This document shows positions 20,127-27,722 of a stretch of DNA of 41,988 nt, one piece after another. Numbering within the stretch: position 1 is the stretch's first letter; every line of letters starts with the position of its first letter. Source of the DNA: Saprospiraceae bacterium. GTDB taxonomy: Bacteria > Bacteroidota > Bacteroidia > Chitinophagales > Saprospiraceae. The stretch lies in assembly GCA_020627985.1 (NCBI GenBank), contig JAHDFV010000001.1, positions 12,968 to 54,955 on the forward strand, read 5' to 3'. Under the pieces are notes generated by a model, which did not search any database, was not told where the DNA came from, and worked only from the letters and a program-made list of their open reading frames with translations. The position numbers and the translations under genes were made by a program.

Positions 20127-20804
20127 TTAAAAAGGGCTAAACTGTATCCCTGAAATACTTTTTTCAAACCACAATAATGGCTCTTGGTTTTTATCACCTG
20201 TTTTAGTATCGCATTTGAAAAACAAATAGAATAATTGCAAATCATCTCCAAGAAGAGATAATAATTTATCTAAACGAATTTGGCATTCTACAAATTGGTG
20301 TTGTTTATGCAGTTGCCAGCAATAATAAGCTTCATCATGTAATAATATCAATTGATGTAGCGATGGATTAGAAGTATATTTTTTTGAAAAATTAGAAGCA
20401 AAATAAGAATGGTGACTCTCAGGAATACGACCATGAATCAAGCGAGCATCATATTCTTTATATTTAAAAGTATCGTGTAAAATACAAATTAGCCGAAGTG
20501 TTGATCTGTCCGAAGCAGATAAATTAGGAATACGATCAATATTATCTAATACTTCCCTAATATGGAAAATAATTTTTCCTTCTGGATGTCCATACCGAGG
20601 TGTTCCCCAAAATAAGCCTTTACGATATTCTATGTCTGAAACTATGGCGCGCTCCAAATTACTTTCAGGGATAATTAATTCCTGAATAAGTTTTTCTTGT
20701 TCCTCCACAGTATTAGTATGCACGCTCAAATAACTTTTATAATTCAACGCAAAGGTATTCATGTTCCAGTTATTATTTAAATAAGTTGTTGATGTATTTC
20801 CCAT
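20127..20804 (-). CDS. HD-domain protein, probable metal-dependent phosphohydrolase
   Basis: The 225-residue product has the spacing of an HD-superfamily fold: His81 (FHIREVL), His110-Asp111 (CILHDTFK), His131-His132 (ESHHSYF) and His156-Asp157 (LLHDEAY). Such proteins hydrolyse phosphate esters, nucleotides or cyclic nucleotides; the substrate is not evident. There is no signal peptide, so it is cytoplasmic. The start could be ATG 20804 or ATG 20762 (MNTFALNY). A perfect 9-bp inverted repeat includes the upstream ATG. It stands alone between ahcY and the divergent protease gene. Confidence 0.68.
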   Translation of the reverse strand: MGNTSTTYLNNNWNMNTFALNYKSYLSVHTNTVEEQEKLIQELIIPESNLERAIVSDIEYRKGLFWGTPRYGHPEGKIIFHIREVLDNIDRIPNLSASDRSTLRLICILHDTFKYKEYDARLIHGRIPESHHSYFASNFSKKYTSNPSLHQLILLHDEAYYCWQLHKQHQFVECQIRLDKLLSLLGDDLQLFYLFFKCDTKTGDKNQEPLLWFEKSISGIQFSPF

Positions 20805-20838
20805 AACATTACAATTTTAGATGTAATTCAATGTTATG
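20802..20838 (-). promoter_or_regulatory. Inverted repeat over the HD-gene start codon
   Basis: CATAACATT (20802-20810) and AATGTTATG (20830-20838) are perfect complements, with an inner ATTAC/GTAAT pairing. In the transcript the 3' arm ends exactly with the ATG at 20804. It could be an operator or an mRNA hairpin controlling initiation. Confidence 0.4.
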
Positions 20839-20876
20839 ATTCTTATAGCGAATAATTTTTTTCATTAGATATAAAT

Positions 20877-20897
20877 CAATTAACCTACGGTGAATTG
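20877..20897. promoter_or_regulatory. Imperfect dyad upstream of the protease gene
   Basis: CAATTAACC and GGTGAATTG flank a 3-nt centre, pairing 8 of 9 positions. It lies between the divergent HD and protease genes, so it is a plausible protein-binding site for either. Confidence 0.3.
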
Positions 20898-21067
20898 GCT
20901 TATAGTGTAACATTGTTTAATGTGTTGGTTTTGCTTTTTCAGATTCATTTGCTGTTAATGTACCGTTAAAATAAGTTAAGCCCAGAAACAATAAGAGATG
21001 TAAGGGCGTTATAACTCAAAATAAAATACCGCTTTAAAACCATTTTTTAAAATTTAAACCAACACCA

Positions 21068-22198
21068 TTGAAAAGATTAGTTTCATTAGTTTTTGCAGGA
21101 ATAATTGGCGGCTTAATCACTTTAGCTGGTTTACAATTTATGACTTCACAAACCGAAGAAGCCAAAGAAAATTATACGCAACCTGTTAATAACATCAACG
21201 TAAAAACAGGGGGAAGCGCTGTGCCTTTTGATTTTAAAAGTGCTGCAAAAAAGGCAATGCCTGTTGTTGTTCATATAACAGCTTCTGAGTCAGATGAATT
21301 AGCTGGACGTAGTAAGAAAAGAAGTGGAAATCCATTCGAAGACCTATTTGGAGGTTTTGGGGGAGGTCCTCAAAAAGGGACAGGTTCTGGAGTGATTTAT
21401 TCAGATGATGGATATATAATTACCAATAATCATGTGGTTGACTTTGCAGATATTGTAGAAGTTACTTTATATGATAATAGAACCTTCCAAGCCAAAGTAG
21501 TTGGAAAAGATGAAACGACAGATCTTGCCGTTCTTAAAATTGAAGCGGATGATTTGCCCACACTTAAAATTGCAGATTCTGATGCTGCAGAAGTAGGTGA
21601 GTGGGTCTTAGCTGTTGGTAATCCTTTTGACTTGACATCTACAGTAACTGTAGGTATAATTAGTGCTAAAGCAAGAGATATCAATATTCTGAGAGGTAAA
21701 AAATCTATAGAATCATTTATACAAACAGATGCTGCTGTTAATCCTGGGAATTCAGGAGGTGCATTGGTTGATGCTGAAGGAAGACTCTTAGGAATTAATT
21801 CAGCGATAGCAACACAAACGGGATCATTTGCTGGTTATTCATTTGCGATACCAACAAATATTGCTATTAAAGTTGTAAATGATTTAATTAAATATGGTAA
21901 AACGCAAAGAGGTTTAATCGGTATTGATATAGAAGATTTAGACAGTGATCAAGCAAGAGAGCTTAACTTAGATATTAATCAAGGGGTTGTAATTGTAGGA
22001 GTAATTGATGGTACTGCAGGACAATTTGCAGGTTTACTGCCTGATGATGTAATTACGAAAGTAGATAATAAAATAGTTAAAACAGGTCCAGAACTACAAG
22101 AGTTAGTAGGAAGGAAAAGACCTGGTGATATTGTGAATTTGACTATCCTTAGAAAAGGAAAAGTAAAAGAAATACCTGTCCGTTTAAAGGCAGGGTGA
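21068..22198 (+). CDS. DegP/HtrA-type periplasmic serine protease
   Basis: The 376-residue protein has an N-terminal signal or anchor helix (LVSLVFAGIIGGLITLAGL), a Gly-rich loop (about 85-100), and a trypsin-like domain with His122 (NNHVVDF), Asp152 (TTDLAVLKI) and Ser229 (NPGNSGGALV). One PDZ domain follows (about 275-372). A single PDZ makes it DegS/DegQ-short-like rather than two-PDZ DegP. The expected role is degradation of misfolded envelope proteins. The start is TTG (21068), immediately followed by AAA-AGA; no ATG gives a better N-terminus. Confidence 0.92.
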   Translation: MKRLVSLVFAGIIGGLITLAGLQFMTSQTEEAKENYTQPVNNINVKTGGSAVPFDFKSAAKKAMPVVVHITASESDELAGRSKKRSGNPFEDLFGGFGGGPQKGTGSGVIYSDDGYIITNNHVVDFADIVEVTLYDNRTFQAKVVGKDETTDLAVLKIEADDLPTLKIADSDAAEVGEWVLAVGNPFDLTSTVTVGIISAKARDINILRGKKSIESFIQTDAAVNPGNSGGALVDAEGRLLGINSAIATQTGSFAGYSFAIPTNIAIKVVNDLIKYGKTQRGLIGIDIEDLDSDQARELNLDINQGVVIVGVIDGTAGQFAGLLPDDVITKVDNKIVKTGPELQELVGRKRPGDIVNLTILRKGKVKEIPVRLKAG

Positions 22199-22250
22199 TA
22201 TAATTCAAGAATTTATCTTGTTTAAAGTTGGTTTTTCGTTTTGTTTTGAT

Positions 22251-22291
22251 GCGTCCGTCTCGCTTTTTGTGGGGCGGGCGTTTTTTATTTT
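22251..22291 (+). terminator. Terminator of the protease gene
   Basis: A GC-rich 13-bp stem (22251-22263 with 22269-22281), using five G-U pairs in RNA, closes a loop of five T and is followed by a T-run. The GC content stands out against the AT-rich surroundings. Confidence 0.8.
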
Positions 22292-22359
22292 CAAAAACTT
22301 TCATACTAATTTGAAAGAGAGTATATTTGTTTAGCGAAAATTCGCTAGAGTAATAAAAG

Positions 22360-23838
22360 ATGCCATTAAAAATGTCAAATACCGTTGTAAATAATGTACT
22401 AAAAGGAGGTGAATTTATCATTAAAGATTCTTCACCTGAAGATATATTTATTCCAGAACAATGGGATGAAGAACAACAAATGATCAAGCAAACGATTATC
22501 GATTTTGTAAATAAAATGGGTGATACGAGTAAGAAAATTGAAAACCAACCTAAAATTTTAAAAGAAGCTGGAGAACTTGGTTTTTTGGGTTGCCACATAC
22601 CAGATGAATATGGAGGGATGCTACTAGACACAAACACAGTTACCATGATCTGTGAATATGTAGGGGGAACATATGGAGGCTGGTCAACTTCTTTTGCAGC
22701 ACATACGGGTATAGGCATGTTACCAATTCTTTATTATGGTTCAGAAGAAATCAAACAGAAATATTTACCAGAACTTGCTGGAGGTACAAAATATGCTGCT
22801 TATTGTCTAACAGAACCCAGTTCAGGTTCAGATGCCCTAGCAGCTAAAACTAAAGCAGATTTATCAGAAGATGGCAAATCTTATATTTTAAATGGGCAAA
22901 AAATGTGGATTTCCAATGCAGGATTCGCAGATGTTTTTATCGTTTTTGCTCAAGTAGATGGTGATAAATTTACAGGCTTCGTTGTAGATGCTGATAGTGA
23001 AGGAATTAGCCTTGGAGCGGAAGAAGACAAAATGGGAATTAAAGGCTCTTCTACTCGTCAAGTTTTCTTTGAAAATGTACACGTTCCTATTGAAAATGTA
23101 TTAGGAGAAATTGGAAAAGGACATTTAATTGCCTTCAATGTTTTAAATGTAGGTCGATTTAAACTAGGTGCTTTAACAATTGGTGGCTGCAAGAAAGCTA
23201 CAGATATAAGTGTTAAGTATGCCAATGAAAGAAAACAATTCAAACAGCCCATTTCTAATTTTGGTGCGATTCAATATAAATTAGCGGAACAAACTATAAA
23301 AACCTTTACTCTAGAATCATCAGTGTACAGAGTGTCCGATATGATCAAGGACAAGAAAGATAGTTTACTCGCTACTGGTATGTCTTATTCAGATGCTTTA
23401 TTGGAAGCAGCAGAAGAGTATGCTGTTGAATGTGCGATCTTAAAAGTTTATGGATCTGAAGCAGCAGATTATTGTGTAGATGAGGCCGTTCAAGTTCATG
23501 GAGGTTATGGCTTTTCCGAAGAGTATGCTGTTGCTGGGGCGTATAGAGATGCACGAATTAATAGAATATACGAAGGAACTAACGAGATCAATAGAATACT
23601 TTCTGTGAGTATGTTATTAAAAAAGGCAATGAAAGGTCAATTGGATATTGTTGGACCAGCTTGGGCTGTTCAAAAAGAATTGTCTTCTATGCCCAGCATG
23701 GAAACAATGGAAGGAAAGTATGCTCCTGAACAAAAGGCAATTTCTGATTTCAAGAAAATGATTTTAATGGTAGCAGGTTCTGCTGTAAAAGAACAAATGG
23801 ATAGAAAATTAAATTTAAAAAATGAACAAGAAATATGA
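22360..23838 (+). CDS. Acyl-CoA dehydrogenase, N-terminal 492 residues before an in-frame TGA
   Basis: This is the catalytic part of a VLCAD/ACAD9-like flavoprotein that oxidises acyl-CoA in beta-oxidation. It shows the family start LKGGEFIIKD, the FAD/substrate motifs YCLTEPSSGSDA and MWISNAGFADVFIVFAQ, the dehydrogenase signature QVHGGYGFSEEYAV, and RIYEGTNEINR with the presumed catalytic base Glu405. It ends at TGA 23836-23838. The next codon is ATG, and the same frame continues for 104 residues that match the expected C-terminal extension. Full-length relatives are, from memory, about 600 residues. The start may be ATG 22360 or ATG 22372. Confidence 0.9.
   Translation: MPLKMSNTVVNNVLKGGEFIIKDSSPEDIFIPEQWDEEQQMIKQTIIDFVNKMGDTSKKIENQPKILKEAGELGFLGCHIPDEYGGMLLDTNTVTMICEYVGGTYGGWSTSFAAHTGIGMLPILYYGSEEIKQKYLPELAGGTKYAAYCLTEPSSGSDALAAKTKADLSEDGKSYILNGQKMWISNAGFADVFIVFAQVDGDKFTGFVVDADSEGISLGAEEDKMGIKGSSTRQVFFENVHVPIENVLGEIGKGHLIAFNVLNVGRFKLGALTIGGCKKATDISVKYANERKQFKQPISNFGAIQYKLAEQTIKTFTLESSVYRVSDMIKDKKDSLLATGMSYSDALLEAAEEYAVECAILKVYGSEAADYCVDEAVQVHGGYGFSEEYAVAGAYRDARINRIYEGTNEINRILSVSMLLKKAMKGQLDIVGPAWAVQKELSSMPSMETMEGKYAPEQKAISDFKKMILMVAGSAVKEQMDRKLNLKNEQEI
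23836..23838 (+). other. In-frame TGA interrupting the acyl-CoA dehydrogenase
   Basis: Codons read ...GAA-CAA-GAA-ATA-TGA-ATG-AAT-ATT... . Homologous enzymes, as I recall them, read EQEI-L-MNI here, so one T-to-G change of TTA would create this stop. birA, the protease gene and the first thioredoxin-like gene end naturally at TGA, so TGA is a real stop in this organism. Confidence 0.85.
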
Positions 23839-24153
23839 ATGAATATTTCTGATATGATGATACATTGTTTTAATGCAGAATCTACTTTATTAAGAGTTCA
23901 AAAAATAAAGAATTTAGATGCAAGCCATTCATTAGAAGTATATGAAGCGATATTAAAAACATATATTCATGATATCACTTCATTAATTCAAAAATCAGCT
24001 ACGGATGCTTTAGTTTCCTTTGCAGATGGTGATCTTTTAAACGTTATGTTGAAAGGTGTGAAAAGATTCTCAAATTATCCGCCACAGAATGTGAAAAACT
24101 TAAGAAGGCTTATCGCTAAGAAATTAATAGAAGAAAATCAATATTGTTTTTAA
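23839..24153 (+). CDS. Acyl-CoA dehydrogenase C-terminal extension (104 residues after the TGA)
   Basis: The frame continues directly from the upstream gene and opens with ATG touching the TGA, so reinitiation is possible. The protein (MNISDMMIHCFNAESTLLRV ... FADGDLLNVMLKGVKRF ... PPQNVKNLRRLIAKKLI ... QYCF) is the helical C-terminal domain of the long acyl-CoA dehydrogenases. It has no independent catalytic motif. With the upstream frame and the TGA codon it adds up to 597 codons, the usual full length. It is either a fragment of a disrupted gene, a separately translated subunit, or the result of a base-call error. Codon use looks like its neighbours, with no sign of decay. Confidence 0.75.
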   Translation: MNISDMMIHCFNAESTLLRVQKIKNLDASHSLEVYEAILKTYIHDITSLIQKSATDALVSFADGDLLNVMLKGVKRFSNYPPQNVKNLRRLIAKKLIEENQYCF

Positions 24154-24180
24154 TTGATTTCGATATGAAAAATCATTTAA

Positions 24181-24219
24181 AAAGGAGCAATACTATTTTG
24201 TTAGTGTTGCTCCTTTTTT
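24181..24219 (+). terminator. Terminator of the acyl-CoA dehydrogenase
   Basis: AAAGGAGCAATACT (24181-24194) pairs with AGTGTTGCTCCTTT (24203-24216) with one G-U pair, followed by T residues. Confidence 0.85.
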
Positions 24220-24227
24220 AATAAAAA

Positions 24228-24254
24228 AATCCTTTCCCGATTAGGAAAAGGATT
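24228..24254. other. Second hairpin after the dehydrogenase terminator
   Basis: AATCCTTTCC (24228-24237) pairs with GGAAAAGGATT (24244-24254) with one bulge. An A-run precedes it, so it could act as a terminator for minus-strand transcripts. Confidence 0.45.
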
Positions 24255-24673
24255 GAGTAGTATTTTGTGTATTGAGAGACCCTTCATTAAGAATAGATCA
24301 TATGAATTGAATTCATACCTCTCTACTGTGTCACAAATTTACAAATTATAGTGATAAAAAGCAATACTGAGACAAGGTAAATTTAAAAAATAAAATTTTC
24401 GGAAAACTCTATGATTTTTAATTGATTGATTATTAGTATTTTTATGTGTGATTTTTTACTATTAATTTATAATATCGATCTTTTATTTTGAGATATTCCT
24501 TATTACGATCAGAAAAGTATTATATAATACCTAAAATACTATAATATGGTTTTGGTGGCAGAAAAATAATAAAAATTTGGTAGCCTAATGATATGATTTA
24601 GTTTTAATTGGTTGTTTTTCAGTTTTTTACGATGTGTGTAAGGAAGTGTGTTTTTCTATTAAATGTCACAGAT

Positions 24674-25225
24674 TTACCCCTTGCAAAAATGTAAAAATGC
24701 AGGTGGGATATTCAGCGCAACAAACTGAGTTTCTACTTTGCCAAAGATTTCTTCATATAATCCTTTAGCTAAAGTAGAATAATGTAGTTGTGAAAAATTT
24801 CCTCCAGGTCTTAAATACAATTTTACTTCAGATAATATTTTTTTAGCTAAAGTTTTAGGTAAAGTAACAAAAGGAATCGCTGAAACAACATCATAAGCTT
24901 CTTCAAATCCATTTTCTTTTAAATGTCTACCAATATTTTCTGCTGAATCATTGATAACAATTAAGCGATCATCATCAATTTCATTTAATTTTTCACAAAA
25001 TGATTCTAAAATTTCAAAAGAGATAAGTTTAGAATTTGGCTTCATTGCTTTTAATAAGTGATGAGTTATCACTCCATCACCCGCTCCCAATTCAACAATA
25101 ACATCTGCATTTTCAAAATCTACATATTGTATGATCTGCTTACAGACGAATCTCGAACTTCGAGTGACTGTTGCAGATGTTTTCATATTTTTTAAACTCT
25201 CTTTAAAAAAGAAGAACCTTTTCAT
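24674..25225 (-). CDS. SAM-dependent methyltransferase, PmtA/rRNA-dimethylase-like
   Basis: The 183-residue protein is a class I Rossmann methyltransferase: motif I VELGAGDGVITHHLL (about residues 43-57), the acidic end of strand 2 at SFEILESF, DSAENI in the motif III region, and VVSAIPFVTLP in the position of motif IV. This pattern (FLKE-like N-terminus, TVTRSSRFVCKQ, SxIPF) resembles bacterial phospholipid N-methyltransferases and their Bacteroidota relatives more than KsgA, which is longer and has NxPY/F. Lipid specificity is inference. The upstream ATG 25225 is kept because the ESLKNMKTSATVTRSS stretch is part of the family N-terminus. Confidence 0.75.
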   Translation of the reverse strand: MKRFFFFKESLKNMKTSATVTRSSRFVCKQIIQYVDFENADVIVELGAGDGVITHHLLKAMKPNSKLISFEILESFCEKLNEIDDDRLIVINDSAENIGRHLKENGFEEAYDVVSAIPFVTLPKTLAKKILSEVKLYLRPGGNFSQLHYSTLAKGLYEEIFGKVETQFVALNIPPAFLHFCKG

Positions 25226-25257
25226 AAACTTAAATTTTTTTTAAAGGAAAAATCATG

Positions 25258-25265
25258 CAAACATA
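25258..25265 (-). promoter_or_regulatory. -7 box for the methyltransferase gene
   Basis: TATGTTTG on the minus strand matches TAnnTTTG exactly and lies 32 nt before the start codon. It is paired back-to-back with a plus-strand box at 25282. Confidence 0.4.
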
Positions 25266-25281
25266 GCAAAAAGAAATTGTG

Positions 25282-25289
25282 TAACTTTG
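25282..25289 (+). promoter_or_regulatory. -7 box for the 473-aa protein gene
   Basis: TAACTTTG matches TAnnTTTG exactly, 38 nt upstream of the ATG at 25328. No clear -33 element was found. Confidence 0.4.
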
Positions 25290-25327
25290 TATCATACTTT
25301 TTCTAATATAAAAAATGCCTTAAAAAA

Positions 25328-26749
25328 ATGGCAAGACAAGTTTTAGAACCAGAACAAAAAGCATTAGAAATAAATTTAGATCCTTCAATTTATGGTGCTT
25401 TCGCAGAAATAGGGGCAGGTCAAGAAGTAGCAAGATTTTTTTTCAAAGTAGGTGCAGCAGCAGGAACAATCGCCAAAACAATGTCTGCATATGATAAAGT
25501 CGTATCAGATGATATATATGGGCCAGAAGTTTCTGGACGGTATGTATGTGAATCTCGATTATATAAAATGTTAGATCATGAATATGATTTAATAATTAAT
25601 CGATTAAGAGAAGAGAGACCTGAAGCAAAGCTTTTTGCTTTTGCAGATACCGTTTCTGCTATTAATTATTCCAGAACAATAAAAGGAAGTGGTTGGGTAG
25701 GCATTCGCTTTCAATTGCATCCAAAATCAGAACCGAGTGAAGTTGTCCTTCATGTGAAAATGCAGGATAAAAATAATACACTTCAACAGCAAGCTGTAGG
25801 TATCTTGGGTGTGAATTTATTATATGCTTGTTATCATTATCATGATGATCCAGAAACGTTTATTGTTTCGTTAATGGATCAATTGGATGAAAGAGTCAAG
25901 ATCGATATGATTCGAATGGATGGTCCCGTTTTTAAAGAAATTGATCATCGTTTATTGAGTTTATATTTAGTGAAGAATGGTTTATGTGATGTAACCATGT
26001 TTAATTCGGATAAGAGAAATATTCATGGTTCAGAATTCTTATATAAAGCCCAAGTTCTTGTAGTGAGAGGCAGTTTTAGACCTGTTACCCATGTGAATTT
26101 GGATATGCTCAACCGTAGTTTTGAACAATTTAAAATGGAGCCTGATGTTATTCCAAAGAAGGCTAATTTAATGACGGAAATTACGATTGAAAATCTTAAA
26201 GCTGATGGTGAAATTGATGAAAAAGATTTTCTAGATCGTACAGATTTATTGTGTAGTTTGGGTCAAACGGTTATTGTATCTAATTGCAATGAACGATATA
26301 AATTAATGAATTATTTATCCGATTATAAAGTAACAAAAGTAGGAATAGTTATTGGGGCAAGAGAAATGCTAAATTTGGTCAATGAAAAATACTACCAAAA
26401 TGTTGACGGTAGACTTTTAGCTGCATTTGGAGCATTGTTTTCTCATGAAGTTAAATTGTATGTTTATCCTGCTTTACAAGAAGGAAGTTCCGAATTAATG
26501 GTATCTAAAAACCTACCAATTCCTGAAGGAATTAAATTTTTATACAAACATTTAGAAGAAAGAGGACAGATAGAGGATATTAAAGAAATAAATCCTGATA
26601 TATTGCATATTTTTTCCAAAGAGGTTTTACATATGTTACAAACAGGTGAAGAAGGATGGGAAAAAATGGTCCCAGATTCGGTGGCAAAAATGATTAAAGA
26701 AGATTGTCTTTTTAATTATCCTTGCCAGAGAATGGAATTTGAATATTAG
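25328..26749 (+). CDS. Conserved protein of unknown function (about 470 aa)
   Basis: The 473-residue soluble protein has no signal peptide or membrane helix. I recognise it as a highly conserved bacterial family with hallmarks ALEINLDPSIYGAFAEIGAG, SGRYVCESRL, FAFADTVSAINYS and GWVGIRFQLHP, and a second half containing ANLMTEITIENLK and GRLLAAFGALFSHEVKLYVY. Relatives often carry misleading automatic names such as TonB-dependent receptor or nicotinate-nucleotide adenylyltransferase. Neither fits: there is no barrel, plug, signal or HxGH motif. Function is unknown. It leads a plus-strand run ending in hemD. Confidence 0.75.
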   Translation: MARQVLEPEQKALEINLDPSIYGAFAEIGAGQEVARFFFKVGAAAGTIAKTMSAYDKVVSDDIYGPEVSGRYVCESRLYKMLDHEYDLIINRLREERPEAKLFAFADTVSAINYSRTIKGSGWVGIRFQLHPKSEPSEVVLHVKMQDKNNTLQQQAVGILGVNLLYACYHYHDDPETFIVSLMDQLDERVKIDMIRMDGPVFKEIDHRLLSLYLVKNGLCDVTMFNSDKRNIHGSEFLYKAQVLVVRGSFRPVTHVNLDMLNRSFEQFKMEPDVIPKKANLMTEITIENLKADGEIDEKDFLDRTDLLCSLGQTVIVSNCNERYKLMNYLSDYKVTKVGIVIGAREMLNLVNEKYYQNVDGRLLAAFGALFSHEVKLYVYPALQEGSSELMVSKNLPIPEGIKFLYKHLEERGQIEDIKEINPDILHIFSKEVLHMLQTGEEGWEKMVPDSVAKMIKEDCLFNYPCQRMEFEY

Positions 26750-26776
26750 TCTTAAAGAAAAGAATTTTTAGAAATT

Positions 26777-27223
26777 ATGAGTTTAAAGAAATTTGTGGTG
26801 ATCAGTGAAATGTCAGGCGTTCACAAAATGATCGGAAATAGAAGTAATGGTTTAATTGTAGAAAGTTTTGATTCGGGTAAAAGAAAATTTGTTTCTTCGA
26901 GGAAACATCAATTTACACCATTAGAATCTATTTCTATTTATACCAATGATAATACGACAGTACCCTTATCAGATGTTTTTAAAACCATGCGTGAAAAATC
27001 AGATGAAATAGCAGTACCTAGTACTAAAGTTACATCAAATGAGGCTTTCGATTATCTTGGGAAAATATTGCCAAATTATGATCAAGATCAAGTATATTAT
27101 AGCGATATAAAAAAATTAGTTAAGTGGTATTCTTACTTAAATGAGAGAGATTTACTTGATTTTTCAGAAGAGAAAGTTGAGGAAGAAACTGCAGAAAATA
27201 AAGAAGAAACTGCAAAAAAATAA
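26777..27223 (+). CDS. DUF5606 family protein
   Basis: The 148-residue cytoplasmic protein fits the Bacteroidota DUF5606 family: an N-terminal SH3-like half (LKKFVVISEMSGVHKMIGNR ... SGKRKFVSSRKHQFTPLESI) and a helical half (VYYSDIKKLVKWYSYLNERDLLDF). The tail is Glu/Lys-rich and low complexity. Function is unknown. It lies 27 bases after the upstream gene and 7 before the barrel gene. Confidence 0.82.
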   Translation: MSLKKFVVISEMSGVHKMIGNRSNGLIVESFDSGKRKFVSSRKHQFTPLESISIYTNDNTTVPLSDVFKTMREKSDEIAVPSTKVTSNEAFDYLGKILPNYDQDQVYYSDIKKLVKWYSYLNERDLLDFSEEKVEEETAENKEETAKK

Positions 27224-27230
27224 AATGTAA

Positions 27231-27704
27231 ATGTTACAAAAATGGTTTTTAGTTTTTGCTCTGATTCTTTTGGGCTTTACTACAAGTAATGCTCAGGATA
27301 ATTATATTAATGCAATTGGAGTAAGAGGTGGGAATCCAACAGGAGTAACATACAAACATTTTATTGGTAGATATGCGGTAATAGAAGGAATAGCTGGAGT
27401 TAATTTTTCTTATAAAGATCCAAAAGAACTGGGTGTAGCTCTGACTGGATTGTATGAATATCATAAATACATCACAGAAGGATTGAATGTTTTTGGTGGT
27501 GGTGGATTATCTATTGGAGGTGGAAAAAACCTCTTTATTTTTAATTTCGAACTGATAATTGGTTTAGATTATACCATTTCTAATTTTCCAATCAATCTGA
27601 CAATTGACTACAAACCTTATTATAGTCCAGTGAATAGAGATTTTGGTGTTCATGGAGTAGGTTTTAATGAATTTGGTTTGTCTATTCGCTATATAATTGA
27701 ATAA
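27231..27704 (+). CDS. Small outer-membrane beta-barrel protein
   Basis: The 157-residue product has a signal peptide ending near TTSNAQD. Alternating strands rich in aromatic and Gly residues follow (NAIGVRGGNPTGVTYKHFIG ... LNVFGGGGLSIGGG ... YTISNFPINLTIDYKPYY), ending in FGLSIRYIIE. The size and pattern suggest an 8-stranded barrel of the porin-like OmpA/OmpW sort. Function is unknown. It is embedded in the same plus-strand run as DUF5606 and DUF4271. Confidence 0.7.
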   Translation: MLQKWFLVFALILLGFTTSNAQDNYINAIGVRGGNPTGVTYKHFIGRYAVIEGIAGVNFSYKDPKELGVALTGLYEYHKYITEGLNVFGGGGLSIGGGKNLFIFNFELIIGLDYTISNFPINLTIDYKPYYSPVNRDFGVHGVGFNEFGLSIRYIIE

Positions 27705-27722
27705 TATTAAAAGAACGAAGCG

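Larger units (their letters stand above)
24154..24673. other. Gene-free interval of 520 bases
   Basis: It contains the dehydrogenase terminator (24181-24219), a second hairpin (24228-24254), a perfect 8+1+8 dyad (24301-24317), and two near-identical 14-mers, TGTCACAAATTTAC (24329-24342) and TGTCACAGATTTAC (24664-24677), in direct orientation around very AT-rich DNA. No credible ORF or known RNA was recognised. Confidence 0.5.

Noticed and set aside
22149-22718. 189-codon minus-strand open frame overlapping the acyl-CoA dehydrogenase start and its upstream terminator
   Set aside because: It is antisense to a well-supported gene, crosses a GC-rich terminator, and has no recognisable domain or signal.
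23836-23838. TGA as selenocysteine or a reassigned codon
   Set aside because: birA, the protease gene and the first thioredoxin-like gene terminate naturally at TGA, no SECIS-like hairpin is evident just downstream, and the expected residue is Leu.
24517-24530. Perfect 14-bp palindrome GTATTATATAATAC
   Set aside because: Made only of A/T-rich alternation in very AT-rich DNA, where such palindromes occur by chance; no other support.
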